Under the pieces are notes generated by a model. The model saw only the letters and a list, made by a program, of their open reading frames with translations, searched no databases and was not told the origin of the DNA. The position numbers were made by a program, and so were the translations under genes. From Gemmatimonadota bacterium (GTDB lineage Bacteria > Gemmatimonadota > Gemmatimonadetes > Gemmatimonadales > GWC2-71-9): 64,000 bases of DNA. The stretch spans positions 62,001-126,000 of the forward strand of contig JADJPD010000015.1 of assembly GCA_016713435.1 (NCBI GenBank). Direction: 5' to 3'. The first letter of the stretch is position 1, and every line of letters begins with the position of its first letter. Positions 16,118-26,033 of the stretch are shown here, one piece after another.

Positions 16118-16986
16118 CGCAGGTAGTCCGTGAGCGTCGTGTTGAGCAGCTTGGATGTGGAGAGCAGCGCGGCCTGCAGCGTGTTCTGGATCCCGACGAA
16201 CCGGGTGGTGGCCGTCTCGAGGTCGATGTCCTGCGCGTCGCTCTTCCTGAGGGTGAGGCTCGTCTCCAGCGCGTCCGTGTTCTGCATGGCCGATTCGATC
16301 TGGCGCACCCGGGCGCCGTTGGTGGCGAGCATGACCTGCGTGTTGTCGTAGGCGGTGTCGATGGCGTACGCGGTGGCGGCCACGCCCGCCTGGGAGCCGG
16401 TGCCGAGGGCCGTGCTCAGGCCCTGGAGCGCGTTCAGGACGCCGCTGGCCACGAGCAGCTCCCGGCCGGTGTGGTTGGTGGTGACGAGGTAGTTCTGGCC
16501 CACCGCCGCCTGCCGCGCGCCGTCGTCGCCCCAGTAGAGGCCGGCGCTGTCGAAGGGCTGGGTGCCCACCTGGTGGCCCGCGAAGAGGTACTCGTCGCCC
16601 ACCTGGGTGTTGCCGAGCTGGATGACCTGCTCGATGATCCGGTCCACCTCGCTCTTGGCGATGGTCCGGGTCTGGCTGGTGGCGGTGGACGAGCCCTCCT
16701 GGAGCGCCAGCTCCTTGGCCCGGGCGAGGAGGTCGGTGACCTGGGAGAGGACCGCTTCTTCCGCATCGGTGCGGGCGCGGGCGGCGGTGGTGTTCCGGCG
16801 GTACTGCTCGATGCCGCGGAGGCCACGGTCGGTGGCGATGACGGTGCCGCCGGCGATCGGGTCCTCGCTCATCGACTCAAAGCGTTTGCCGGTGCTGACT
16901 TGCGTCTGGGCCTGCGCCAGCCGGGTGAGGTTGCCCTGCAGGTCGCGAAGGACCCGCTGCTGGAGGAGGTTGTTTGAGATCCGCAT
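16114..16986 (-). CDS. flgL: Hook-filament junction protein FlgL
   Basis: FlgL (HAP3) joins hook and filament. The 290-residue product starts MRISNNLLQQRVLRDLQGNL, followed by QAQTQVSTGKRFESMSEDP, both FlgL/flagellin-like D0 helices, and ends with the C-terminal helix in which IQNTLQAALLSTSKLLNTTL is typical. It is transcribed from its own sigma-28 promoter and coupled to fliW. The partner flgK is far away at 50140 with the sigma-54 class genes, so the two junction proteins have different promoters here. Confidence 0.93.
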   Translation of the reverse strand: MRISNNLLQQRVLRDLQGNLTRLAQAQTQVSTGKRFESMSEDPIAGGTVIATDRGLRGIEQYRRNTTAARARTDAEEAVLSQVTDLLARAKELALQEGSSTATSQTRTIAKSEVDRIIEQVIQLGNTQVGDEYLFAGHQVGTQPFDSAGLYWGDDGARQAAVGQNYLVTTNHTGRELLVASGVLNALQGLSTALGTGSQAGVAATAYAIDTAYDNTQVMLATNGARVRQIESAMQNTDALETSLTLRKSDAQDIDLETATTRFVGIQNTLQAALLSTSKLLNTTLTDYLR

Positions 16987-17017
16987 CGGCGTCCCGGAGA
17001 GGGTGGAAATATTTTCC

Positions 17018-17045
17018 GTATCGGCTACATTAGGGGCAGACTTTA
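17018..17045 (-). promoter_or_regulatory. Sigma-28 promoter of flgL-fliW-GT4
   Basis: Reading leftward, TAAAGTCT (17045-17038), then GCCGATAC at 17025-17018; TAAA and the -10 box are 16 bases apart. Six of eight -35 bases match TAAAGTTT. Confidence 0.75.
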
Positions 17046-17198
17046 GGCCACGACGTCGGCGCCAGCCCGAGCGTGGAAGTCCCGTAGCCGTCGCCGCTTT
17101 CGGAGCCCCCCTCTCCTGATCCGGCCCAGGCCCAACGGTCGCGGGCAGGCCCCCTGAGCGTCACGTGGGGCGGATCTTCGGAGCTTGTTCGGGGGAGC

Positions 17199-18659
<1,461 letters not shown>

Positions 18660-18664
18660 CCTGC

Positions 18665-18747
18665 CCGCGGACCGAGTCCGCGGCACTGGTGCGCCACCCG
18701 CGCGCATGAGCCGTCTCCGGGGCCCCGTGCCCGGTGCTCATGCGCGC
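18665..18747. repeat. Two inverted repeats between the activator and the hybrid kinase
   Basis: First, CCGCGGAC-CGA-GTCCGCGG (18665-18683). Second, GCGCGCATGAGC (18700-18711) pairs with GCTCATGCGCGC (18736-18747) across 24 bases. The right arm covers the kinase start codon, so a transcript hairpin would hide it. They could be a terminator or an attenuator of kinase translation; no T-tract is present. Confidence 0.5.
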
Positions 18748-21700
18748 ATTTCGTTTTCGGACACTCCCGCTCCCTCCCCTCGCCCAGACGGCGCTGCTCG
18801 CGCTCGCGTTTGCGCCGGCCACGGCGCTGGCGCTGCTGCCCTGGGTGCGCGCCGCGGCGTGGGTGCCGGTCGCGCCTGACGGGGGGCTCGCCCTCGGGCT
18901 GGTGCTGCGGCTCGGTGCCGGGGCGCTGCCTGGTCTCGTGCTCGGGTCGCTGGCGGCGCACCTGGCGCTCGGGGCCGGGCCGCTGGCGGTGCCGCTCACG
19001 GCCCTGCAGCTGCTCGGGCCGGTGGTGGCAGCGGTGGTGCTCCGGCGGCTGGACTTCGATCGCTGCTTCACGCGGGTGCGGGACGCGCTGGCCTTCGGGC
19101 GGGTGACCGTGCTCGCGCTGCTGCTGACGGCGCTGGCGCGCGCGGCGCTGCTCACGGCCACGGGCACGAGCTGGCCGCCCGGCTTCGCTTTCCTGGCGAC
19201 GTGGACCTGGCTGACCGACCTCGCCGGCGCGATCGTGGTGGCCCCGCTGGTGCTCATGACCGACCGGGAGGCGCTGCGCCGGCTGCGGGCACCGGGGGCG
19301 GGCGTGTTTGCCTTCTCCCTGGTGGTGGCCACCGTCACCAGCGGACTGGTCTTCTGTTTCACCACCGGCCTGCCCGTCATCTTCCTCGTCCTGCCGGTGC
19401 TCGGCTGGGCGGCCATCGGCCTCCGGGGCCTCGGCGGGGCCATCGTCGCGCTGGTGGTGGCGGTCACGGCCACGGCCGGCACGGCGCTGGGACGCGGGCC
19501 GTTCGCCGGGCTGCCGCCCGTCACGGGGCAGCTGTTGCTCGCCTGCTTCATTGTGTCCACCACGCTGGCCCTGCTCGGGCTGATGGCGCTGTTCGCCCAG
19601 AAGAACCGGGCGCAGGAGCGCGCCGAGCTGAGTGAGGCGCGCCTGCGCCTGGCGCTGGCGAGCAGCGGCATGGGAATCTGGGACTGGGACCTTGGCTCGG
19701 GCCGGGTGGAGTGGAGCGACGGGCACGCGGCCCTGCTGGGGCTGGCCCCGGGGCAGTTCGAGGGCAGCCACGAGGCCTTCATGGCCACGGTGCTGCCGGA
19801 GGACCGGCCGCGGGTCGCAGCGGCGGTGGCGCGGTCGCTCGAGGGGCGGGAGCCGTACGCGGCGGAATTCCGGGTGCGGTGGCCCGACGGCTCGGTGCAC
19901 TGGATGGCGGGCCGGGGCCAGCTGCTCGGCGAGCGAGAGGGCCGGCCCACGCACATGATCGGCGTCCTCGCCGACGTCACGGAGCGCGCCGAGACGCTGC
20001 AGGCGGTGGAGCGGGCCGCGGACCGGCTCCGCATCGCGATGACGCTGGTGCGCATGGGGACCTGGGAGCTGGACGTGGCGAGCGGGCGGCTCGACGCGGA
20101 CGCCCAGCACCACCGCCTCTTCGGCTTCGCCGAGGGGGAGCGGCCGAGCTTCCGGGACGTCATGGCCCGCGTCCACCCCGGTGACGTGTTCCGGGTGGAG
20201 GACGGGTTCGACCGCGCCCTGCGCGACGGGCACCCCTACAGCGCGGAGTTCCGGATCATCCACCCGGGCACCGGGGCCACGCGCTGGCTGGCGTCCTACA
20301 GCGAGGCACCGCGGCGCGCCGGCGGTCCCGCGCGGGTGGTGGGGGTGGTGCAGGACATCACGGAGCGGAAGTCGGCGGAAGCCACGCTGCGGGCGCACCA
20401 GCTGCGGCTCGAGGGGATCGTCAACTCGGCCATGGACGGCATCGTCACGGTGGATGAGGCGCACCGGATCGTGGTCTGGAACCGGGCGGCGGAGCAGATC
20501 TTCCACGTGCCGTGGACGGCGGCGATCGGCCACCCGCTGGAGCGGTTCCTGCCGATGTCGCTGGCGCCGGGGGACGGGCCGCACTTCGGGTCGCTCGAGG
20601 GACGCCGGGGGGACGGCGAGCTCTTCCCGCTCGAGGCGTCGGTGGCGCGGATCCGGGTGGAGGACCGGATCCTCTTCACCATCACGGTGCGCGACCTGAC
20701 CGAGCAGACGCGGGCCGAGGAGGCGCGCCAGCGGCTGGAGCGCCAGCTGCGGCAGGCGCAGCGCATGGAGGCGGTGGGGACGCTGGCCAGCGGCATCGCG
20801 CACGACTTCAACAACGTCCTCGGCGCCATCCTCGGCAACGTGGAGCTGGCCCGCCTCAGCGTCCCCGCCGACCATCCCGCCACCGAGGCGCTGGTGCAGA
20901 TCACCTCGGCCAGCCTGCGCGCGCGCGACCTGGTGCGCGGCCTGCTGGCGTTCACCCGGCGCCACGACTCGGCCCGTGCCCCGACCCGGGTGGACGCGGT
21001 GACGGAGGAGGTGCTGCGGCTGCTGCGCGCCTCGCTGCCGCCCTCGGTGACGTTCCAGGTGACGCTGGCCCCGGGCCTCCCGCCCGCGCTGGCGGACGCC
21101 TCGGAGCTCCACCAGGTGATCATGAACCTCTGCACCAACGCGGCGCACGCCATGCAGCCCGCCGGCGGCACGCTGGGGGTGGAGCTGGAGGGCGTGGAGC
21201 TGACGGGAGAGGCGGCGGAGCCGCACCCGGCGCTGGCGCCGGGGCGCTACCTCCGGCTGGCCATCAGCGACACCGGGGTGGGGATGGATGCGGAGACGCT
21301 GGAGCGGATCTTCGATCCCTTCTTCACCACCAAGCCGCCGGGGGAGGGCACCGGCCTCGGCCTCGCGGTGGTGCACGGGATCGTGCGCTCGCACGGGGGG
21401 GCCATCACGGTCTCGAGCCGGCAGGGCGCGGGGAGCTGCTTCCGGGTGTACCTCCCGGCGCTGCCGGCGGACGTGCCGGAGCCGGTGACCGCGCCGGCCG
21501 AGCTCCCGCGGGGCAACGGCGAGTGCCTGCTGTTCGTGGACGATGAGGCCGTGCTCGTGGCCATCGCGCGGCGGGCGCTGGAGCGGCTGGGGTACCGGGT
21601 GACCGCCCTCACCGACCCGCGCGAGGCCGTGGCCCTGGTGCGGGAGGAGCCCGGCGCGTTCGACCTCCTGCTCACCGACCTCACCATGCCGTCGATGTCC

Positions 21701-21922
21701 GGCACCGAGCTCGCGGCGGAGCTGCTTCGGTTTCGGCCGGACCTGCCGATCATCATGATCACGGGCTACAGCGGCACGGTGGCGAGCGGGACGTTCGGGA
21801 TTCGCGAGCTGCTGCAGAAGCCCACGACGCTGGAACAGCTCGCGAGCACCGTCCACCGGGTGCTGCACCACACCCGCGCCGCCGCGTCGGCAGGAGGTGC
21901 CGGCCCAGCCCCGGGTCGCTGA
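18734..21922 (+). CDS. Membrane hybrid sensor kinase: MASE1-PAS-PAS-PAS-HisKA-HATPase-REC
   Basis: A 1062-residue kinase, the likely partner of the upstream sigma-54 activator. Residues 1-295 form about eight hydrophobic segments of the MASE1 type. Three PAS/PAC units follow (about 300-430, 430-555, 555-670), each ending in a D-I/V/L-T-E segment (ADVTERA, QDITERK, RDLTEQT). Then comes HisKA with GIAHDFNNVLG (His about 688), HATPase with NLCTNAAHAM, DTGVGM and GTGLGL, and a C-terminal receiver with Asp in LLTDLTMP (about 980). GTG at 18734 and ATG at 18740 are both possible starts. A MASE1 sensor is unusual here: FlrB/FleS-type flagellar kinases are normally soluble, one-PAS proteins. Confidence 0.88.
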   Translation: MLMRAFRFRTLPLPPLAQTALLALAFAPATALALLPWVRAAAWVPVAPDGGLALGLVLRLGAGALPGLVLGSLAAHLALGAGPLAVPLTALQLLGPVVAAVVLRRLDFDRCFTRVRDALAFGRVTVLALLLTALARAALLTATGTSWPPGFAFLATWTWLTDLAGAIVVAPLVLMTDREALRRLRAPGAGVFAFSLVVATVTSGLVFCFTTGLPVIFLVLPVLGWAAIGLRGLGGAIVALVVAVTATAGTALGRGPFAGLPPVTGQLLLACFIVSTTLALLGLMALFAQKNRAQERAELSEARLRLALASSGMGIWDWDLGSGRVEWSDGHAALLGLAPGQFEGSHEAFMATVLPEDRPRVAAAVARSLEGREPYAAEFRVRWPDGSVHWMAGRGQLLGEREGRPTHMIGVLADVTERAETLQAVERAADRLRIAMTLVRMGTWELDVASGRLDADAQHHRLFGFAEGERPSFRDVMARVHPGDVFRVEDGFDRALRDGHPYSAEFRIIHPGTGATRWLASYSEAPRRAGGPARVVGVVQDITERKSAEATLRAHQLRLEGIVNSAMDGIVTVDEAHRIVVWNRAAEQIFHVPWTAAIGHPLERFLPMSLAPGDGPHFGSLEGRRGDGELFPLEASVARIRVEDRILFTITVRDLTEQTRAEEARQRLERQLRQAQRMEAVGTLASGIAHDFNNVLGAILGNVELARLSVPADHPATEALVQITSASLRARDLVRGLLAFTRRHDSARAPTRVDAVTEEVLRLLRASLPPSVTFQVTLAPGLPPALADASELHQVIMNLCTNAAHAMQPAGGTLGVELEGVELTGEAAEPHPALAPGRYLRLAISDTGVGMDAETLERIFDPFFTTKPPGEGTGLGLAVVHGIVRSHGGAITVSSRQGAGSCFRVYLPALPADVPEPVTAPAELPRGNGECLLFVDDEAVLVAIARRALERLGYRVTALTDPREAVALVREEPGAFDLLLTDLTMPSMSGTELAAELLRFRPDLPIIMITGYSGTVASGTFGIRELLQKPTTLEQLASTVHRVLHHTRAAASAGGAGPAPGR

Positions 21923-22094
21923 ACCGCTCCCCCAAGCGGCAGAAAGTGCCGAACGGAGTCCCGACCCTTCCGGGCGGATCTCCTTCACCTGTCGGCTCCA
22001 CCCCCGCCACCTCCACCGCCACACCTGACCGAACCCAATACAAGTCAACGGGTTGCGGTCCCTTCATGCTTCCTTCCCGGACCAGGGCGGGTTT

Positions 22095-22110
22095 CGGCAC
22101 CGCGATTGCT
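22095..22110 (+). promoter_or_regulatory. Sigma-54 promoter of the flgB-flgE operon
   Basis: CGGCACCGCGATTGCT: GG and GC dinucleotides exactly 10 bases apart, as in TGGCACG-N4-TTGC. The predicted start is near 22121, leaving a 26-base leader before the flgB ATG. Confidence 0.82.
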
Positions 22111-22146
22111 TTCCCAGCGGTGGCACCCTCACGCACCGAGGTCGGG

Positions 22147-22440
22147 ATGTTCTCGAGCCTGTTCGGCCCACAGACCAAGATCGGGCAGCTCCGCTGGAGC
22201 CTCGATGATTCGAGCCGCACCCAGCGGGGGATCGCGGCCCGCGTCGCGGGTGCGCTGCCGGCGAGCGGCAACACGGACTTCAACGATGCGCTGGCGGCCG
22301 AGCAGGCGAAGGCGGAAAAGGTGGACCTGGAGAAGGAGATGGTGGACCTCGCGAGCACGCAGCTCCGCTACGAGTCGAGCGCCAAGCTGCTGAACCAGGC
22401 GTACGCCAACCTCCGCACCGCGATCCGCGACCGTGGCTAA
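22147..22440 (+). CDS. flgB: Proximal rod protein FlgB, short and divergent
   Basis: Predicted first rod subunit. The C-terminal half fits FlgB well (DLEKEMVDLASTQLRYESSAKLLNQAYANLRTAI; compare 'E..rMa.n...Y......l......l..aI'). The N-terminal half does not. At 97 residues it is about 40 shorter than usual, and the rod hallmark 'N-I-A-N-x-x-T-P-G-Y' is missing, being replaced by TQRGIAARVAG. ATG at 22147 is chosen because it lies just after the sigma-54 promoter; a longer reading from 21946 would start upstream of transcription. flgC starts inside its last codons. No frameshift is obvious in the DNA before it. Confidence 0.8.
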   Translation: MFSSLFGPQTKIGQLRWSLDDSSRTQRGIAARVAGALPASGNTDFNDALAAEQAKAEKVDLEKEMVDLASTQLRYESSAKLLNQAYANLRTAIRDRG

Positions 22441-22867
22441 TACCATCGGCCCCGTGGGCGGCCCCTGGCCGCCGCGTCCCGTGAAGTCGCTGCTCAAGGG
22501 GCTCGGCACGCCGGGCGCCGGGATGGGCGCGATGAGCCGGGCGCTGGACGTGATCTCGCAGAACATCGCCAATGCCGAGACCACGCGGACGCCGGAGGGC
22601 GGTCCTTACCAGCGGCAGGTGGTGGTGCTCCAGTCGGACGGCCAGGGCGGGGTGGAGGCGGCGGAGGTGGTGCAGGACACGCGGCCGGGCAGCAGCGAGT
22701 ACGATCCGGCCCACCCGGATGCCGACGCGAACGGATTCGTGCAGCGTCCCAACGTTGACATCAACACCGAGATCGTGGACCTGATGATCGCGCGACGGGT
22801 CCACGAGGCCAATGCCACCGTCTTCCAGGCGGCCAAGGCCATGCTCCGGCGCGCACTCGAGATCTGA
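22433..22867 (+). CDS. flgC: Proximal rod protein FlgC
   Basis: Rod subunit of 144 residues placed between MS ring and distal rod. It retains the hallmark DVISQNIANAETT and a typical C-terminus: EYDPAHPDADANGFVQRPNVD, then IVDLMIARRVHEANATVFQAAKAMLRRALEI. The GTG start overlaps the flgB stop by 8 bases (GTGGCTAA), so translation is coupled. The first 25 residues before the rod motif form a Pro-rich extension not usual in FlgC. Confidence 0.93.
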   Translation: MANTIGPVGGPWPPRPVKSLLKGLGTPGAGMGAMSRALDVISQNIANAETTRTPEGGPYQRQVVVLQSDGQGGVEAAEVVQDTRPGSSEYDPAHPDADANGFVQRPNVDINTEIVDLMIARRVHEANATVFQAAKAMLRRALEI

Positions 22868-22869
22868 CG

Positions 22870-23178
22870 ATGACCATCTCCGGTTCCCTCTCCTCCGTGA
22901 ACGCCGCCTCCGCGCGGATCGGCCGGGCCTACGGGCTGCCGGCGCGTCCCGACGCCGCGGGTGCCACGCGCACCACACCCGCAGCGCAGCCGCAGGCGGC
23001 CGCGGCCGGTGCCGAGGCCACGGGCGGCGCGCCCTCGCTGCGGGACGTGCTCACCGACGAGGAGCGGGCGTACTTCGACCAGATCGCGATGCTGGGCCCG
23101 ATCACCTACGGGCCGGGGCGCCGCACGGGCATGGCGCCCGAGGCGCCGCGCGGCCTCCGCCTCGACGTGACGGCCTGA
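22870..23178 (+). CDS. Small unknown protein between flgC and fliE
   Basis: Not recognised. A 102-residue product with a Ser/Ala/Pro-rich, probably disordered first half and a compact conserved-looking segment LTDEERAYFDQIAMLGPITYGPGR (residues about 61-84; key features the E-E-x-x-Y-F and the G-P-x-T-Y-x-P). It starts 2 bases after flgC and ends 2 bases before fliE, in the same strong coding style, so it is surely a gene of the operon. Its place among flgB, flgC and fliE suggests a rod or MS-ring-rod junction component, an export substrate or a small assembly factor. Confidence 0.75.
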   Translation: MTISGSLSSVNAASARIGRAYGLPARPDAAGATRTTPAAQPQAAAAGAEATGGAPSLRDVLTDEERAYFDQIAMLGPITYGPGRRTGMAPEAPRGLRLDVTA

Positions 23179-23180
23179 CG

Positions 23181-23489
23181 ATGGGCGCCGCGATCCGTCC
23201 CGACGGCCCGCGCTGGACGCCGCTCGACCGGGCGGTGGAACGCTTCCAGACGCCGGCCGCGGCCGAGGGCACCTCCTTTGCCGACACGCTGGCGCGGGTG
23301 GTGGGGGACACGCAGCAGGTGCAGCAGAACGCGGAGAACGTGATCGCCGCGTTCGTGCGGGGGGAGCCGGTGGAGCTGCACCAGGTGATGGCCGCGAGCG
23401 AGGAGGCGGGGATCGCCCTCGAGTTCCTCGTGGAGATGCGCAACAAGCTCACGGATGCCTACCGCACCGTGATGAACATGCAGGTCTGA
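23181..23489 (+). CDS. fliE: MS-ring/rod adapter FliE
   Basis: FliE links the MS ring and export gate to the rod and is the first exported substrate. The 102 residues end in the unmistakable family block: SFADTLARVV, then GEPVELHQVMAASEEAGIAL, EFLVEMRNKLTDAYRTVMNMQV. ATG at 23181 is chosen 2 bases after the preceding stop; an upstream in-frame extension from 22812 lies inside the flgC and orf reading frames and is not coding. fliF follows after 4 bases. Confidence 0.95.
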   Translation: MGAAIRPDGPRWTPLDRAVERFQTPAAAEGTSFADTLARVVGDTQQVQQNAENVIAAFVRGEPVELHQVMAASEEAGIALEFLVEMRNKLTDAYRTVMNMQV

Positions 23490-23493
23490 CCGG

Positions 23494-25014
23494 ATGACTT
23501 CCGCCATTCCTCCCGCCATGCTCGACGGCGTCCGCCGCATGAACGGCACCAACCGCTTCCTCACGCTCGTGGGGCTCGTGCTGGCGCTCGGCGTGATCTG
23601 GGCGGCGGTCAAGTTCGGCGGCACCCCGCAGCTGGTGACGCTCTACAGCGGCCTCGACCTACGCGAGGCCGGCGAGATGACCGACCTGCTGCAGAAGAAC
23701 GGCATCCGCTACGAGCTGGAGCTGGGCGGGAGCGAGATCCGGGTGGAGCCGGCGTCGATGGCACGGGCGCGGGTGCTGCTGGCGCAGTCGGGCCTGCCCA
23801 CGGGCGGCGCCCGGAAGGGCGACGAGCTGCTCGACGGCCAGACCTGGGGGAAGACCGAGCAGGAGATGCGGCTGCTGGAGCGGCGGGCGCTCGAGGGGGA
23901 GCTGGCCCGGACCATCGGGCAGTTCCACGGCGTGGAGCGGGCGGTGGTGCACCTCGGGCTCCCCGAGTCGAGCCCGCTGCGGAAGCTGGAGCGGCCGGCC
24001 AAGGCGTCGGTGGTGATCACGCTGCGGGGCGGCCGGCAGATGACCTCGGAGGAAGTGAACGGCATCACCTACCTGGTGGCCAACGCGGTCCCGCAGCTCT
24101 CGAGCGACCAGGTGGCGGTGCTCGACAGCGACATGCGGCTCCTCTCGGGGGTGAACGACGGCAGCGCCCACGGCCTCACCAGCCGCCAGCTCGAGATGCA
24201 GCGCTCGGTGGAGGAGTACCTGGCGCAGAACGCCGAGAAGATCCTGGGCACGGCGCTCGGGCAGGGCGGGGCGCGGGTGCAGGTGGCGGCCCGGCTCAAC
24301 TTCGAGCAGGTGGACAAGACGGTCGAGACCTACAATCCCGACGGCGCGGTGCTGCAGAACGAGCAGCGGAGCGAGACCGTCGCGGCGGACTCGCTCGACG
24401 GCGGCAGCTCCACCATCGTGAACAACACCTACCTCAACTCACGGGTGGTGGAGAAGGTGGCGGGGTCGGTGGGCGGGATCGAGCGGCTGACGGTGGCGGT
24501 GCTGCTGGACAATGCCGTGCTGGCACGGGTGGCCCCGGGGCAGGACCCGGCGGCGCTCACGCCCCGCTACGAGCAGCTGGTGCGCGACGCGATCGGCATG
24601 GACAGCGCCCGCGGCGACCGGATCACCGTGACGGCCATGCCCTTCGAGCAGGTGCTGGCGGGCCCCGACAGCCTGACCGACGAGCCCAAGGGGACCGAGC
24701 AGGTGATCATGGTGGCCGAGCGGTTCTCGCGGCCGGTCATCGGCCTGGTGGGGATCCTCGCGGCGCTCATCCTGGCGCTCCGGGTGCTCAAGCCGGCCCC
24801 GGCCGCGCGGGGCGGCACGCCCACGCTGGCCGGCGGCCAGGCCGGGGGCGGGGCCTTCCCCGCCGCGTCCATGCCCGAGCCGGAGCTGCCGCCGGTGAGC
24901 GTGCCGGCGCTCAGCGCCGTGACCAACAAGCTCAAGAACGAGGTCCAGGCGGAATCCACCCAGCGCCCGGAGATGGCGGCCTCGGTGGTGAAGGCCTGGC
25001 TGACTGAGGGCTGA
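23494..25014 (+). CDS. fliF: MS-ring protein FliF
   Basis: FliF builds the MS ring in the inner membrane, base of the rod and housing of the export gate. The 506 residues contain a first transmembrane helix (about 23-42), the RBM1/2 domains with VTLYSGLDLREAGEM and the hallmark SGLPTGG, a large periplasmic part with the FliF signature VVHLGLPESSPL, a second transmembrane helix (VIGLVGILAALILALRVL, about 416) and a C-terminal FliG-binding tail (RPEMAASVVKAWLTEG). It is coupled to fliG through TGATG. Confidence 0.97.
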   Translation: MTSAIPPAMLDGVRRMNGTNRFLTLVGLVLALGVIWAAVKFGGTPQLVTLYSGLDLREAGEMTDLLQKNGIRYELELGGSEIRVEPASMARARVLLAQSGLPTGGARKGDELLDGQTWGKTEQEMRLLERRALEGELARTIGQFHGVERAVVHLGLPESSPLRKLERPAKASVVITLRGGRQMTSEEVNGITYLVANAVPQLSSDQVAVLDSDMRLLSGVNDGSAHGLTSRQLEMQRSVEEYLAQNAEKILGTALGQGGARVQVAARLNFEQVDKTVETYNPDGAVLQNEQRSETVAADSLDGGSSTIVNNTYLNSRVVEKVAGSVGGIERLTVAVLLDNAVLARVAPGQDPAALTPRYEQLVRDAIGMDSARGDRITVTAMPFEQVLAGPDSLTDEPKGTEQVIMVAERFSRPVIGLVGILAALILALRVLKPAPAARGGTPTLAGGQAGGGAFPAASMPEPELPPVSVPALSAVTNKLKNEVQAESTQRPEMAASVVKAWLTEG

Positions 25015-26033
25015 TGGCCACCGCCACGAAGGACCCGCTCTCGGGGGCCCAGAAGGCCGCGGTCCTCTGCATGTCGCTCGGCACCGAGGTGGCGTCGAAG
25101 GTCATGCAGCTGCTCACCTCGGACCAGGTGGAGACGGTCTCCAAGGAGATCGCCGCCATGCCCATGGCGGACACCAAGACCGTCGAGGAGGTCCTCCTCG
25201 AGTACCGGCAGGTGGCGCGGGCGGTGCAGTCGCTCTCCGAGGGCGGCTTCATGCGGGCGCAGGAGATCCTGGAGAACTCCTTCGGGGCGCAGAAGGCCAA
25301 GACCATCCTCGAGCGGATCCGCGAGCAGCTCACCGACACCGGCCTCAAGAAGCTCAAGAAGGCGGCGCCGGAGGTGCTGCTCACCGTGCTCCGCGGCGAG
25401 CACCCGCAGACCCTGGCGCTGATCCTGGCGCACCTGGACGTGAAGCAGGCGGCGGCCGTCATCGAGGTGATGGACACCGAGCTGGCGAGCGACGTGCTCT
25501 ACCGCGTGGCGCGGATGGAGAAGGTGGCGCCGGACATGCTGGCCGTGGTGGAGCAGGGGCTCTCCAGCAAGACCGACCTGACGCTGTCCCAGGAGATGAC
25601 GCTCTCCGGCGGTCCCGCGGCCGTGGCCAAGGTGCTGACGCTGGCGAGCGGCTCGGTGGAGAAGGCCGTCATCGAGACCATCACGCAGCGGAACCACGAC
25701 CTGGCCCAGCAGATCACCAACCTGATGTTCGCCTTCGAGGACCTGAAGAGCCTCGACGGCAAGTCCATGCAGCGGATCCTGCGCGACGTGGACAGCAAGG
25801 AGCTGGCGCTGGCCCTCAAGGCGGCGAGCGAGGAGCTGCGCGGGCACATCCTCAAGAACATGTCGGAGCGCGCGGCGGCGGCGCTCACCGAGGAGATGGA
25901 GTACCTGGGCCCGGTGCGCGTCAAGGACGTCGAGGCCGCCCAGAGCCGCATCATCGCCGCCGTGCGGACGCTCGAGGAGGCCGGCGAGATCGTGCTGGCC
26001 GGGCGCGGGGGCGACGATGAGCTCATCGTCTGA
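25014..26033 (+). CDS. fliG: Flagellar switch protein FliG
   Basis: Switch and torque protein of 339 residues that bridges FliF and FliM. The N-terminal domain (SGAQKAAVLCMSLGTEVASK) binds FliF. The middle has EHPQTLALILAHL (the EHPQR-like motif) near 125. The C-terminal domain has MFAFEDLKSLD and the charged torque helix (DSKELALALKAASEELRGHI) that meets MotA. The last residues GDDELIV overlap the fliH start by 17 bases. Everything needed for function is present. Confidence 0.97.
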   Translation: MATATKDPLSGAQKAAVLCMSLGTEVASKVMQLLTSDQVETVSKEIAAMPMADTKTVEEVLLEYRQVARAVQSLSEGGFMRAQEILENSFGAQKAKTILERIREQLTDTGLKKLKKAAPEVLLTVLRGEHPQTLALILAHLDVKQAAAVIEVMDTELASDVLYRVARMEKVAPDMLAVVEQGLSSKTDLTLSQEMTLSGGPAAVAKVLTLASGSVEKAVIETITQRNHDLAQQITNLMFAFEDLKSLDGKSMQRILRDVDSKELALALKAASEELRGHILKNMSERAAAALTEEMEYLGPVRVKDVEAAQSRIIAAVRTLEEAGEIVLAGRGGDDELIV

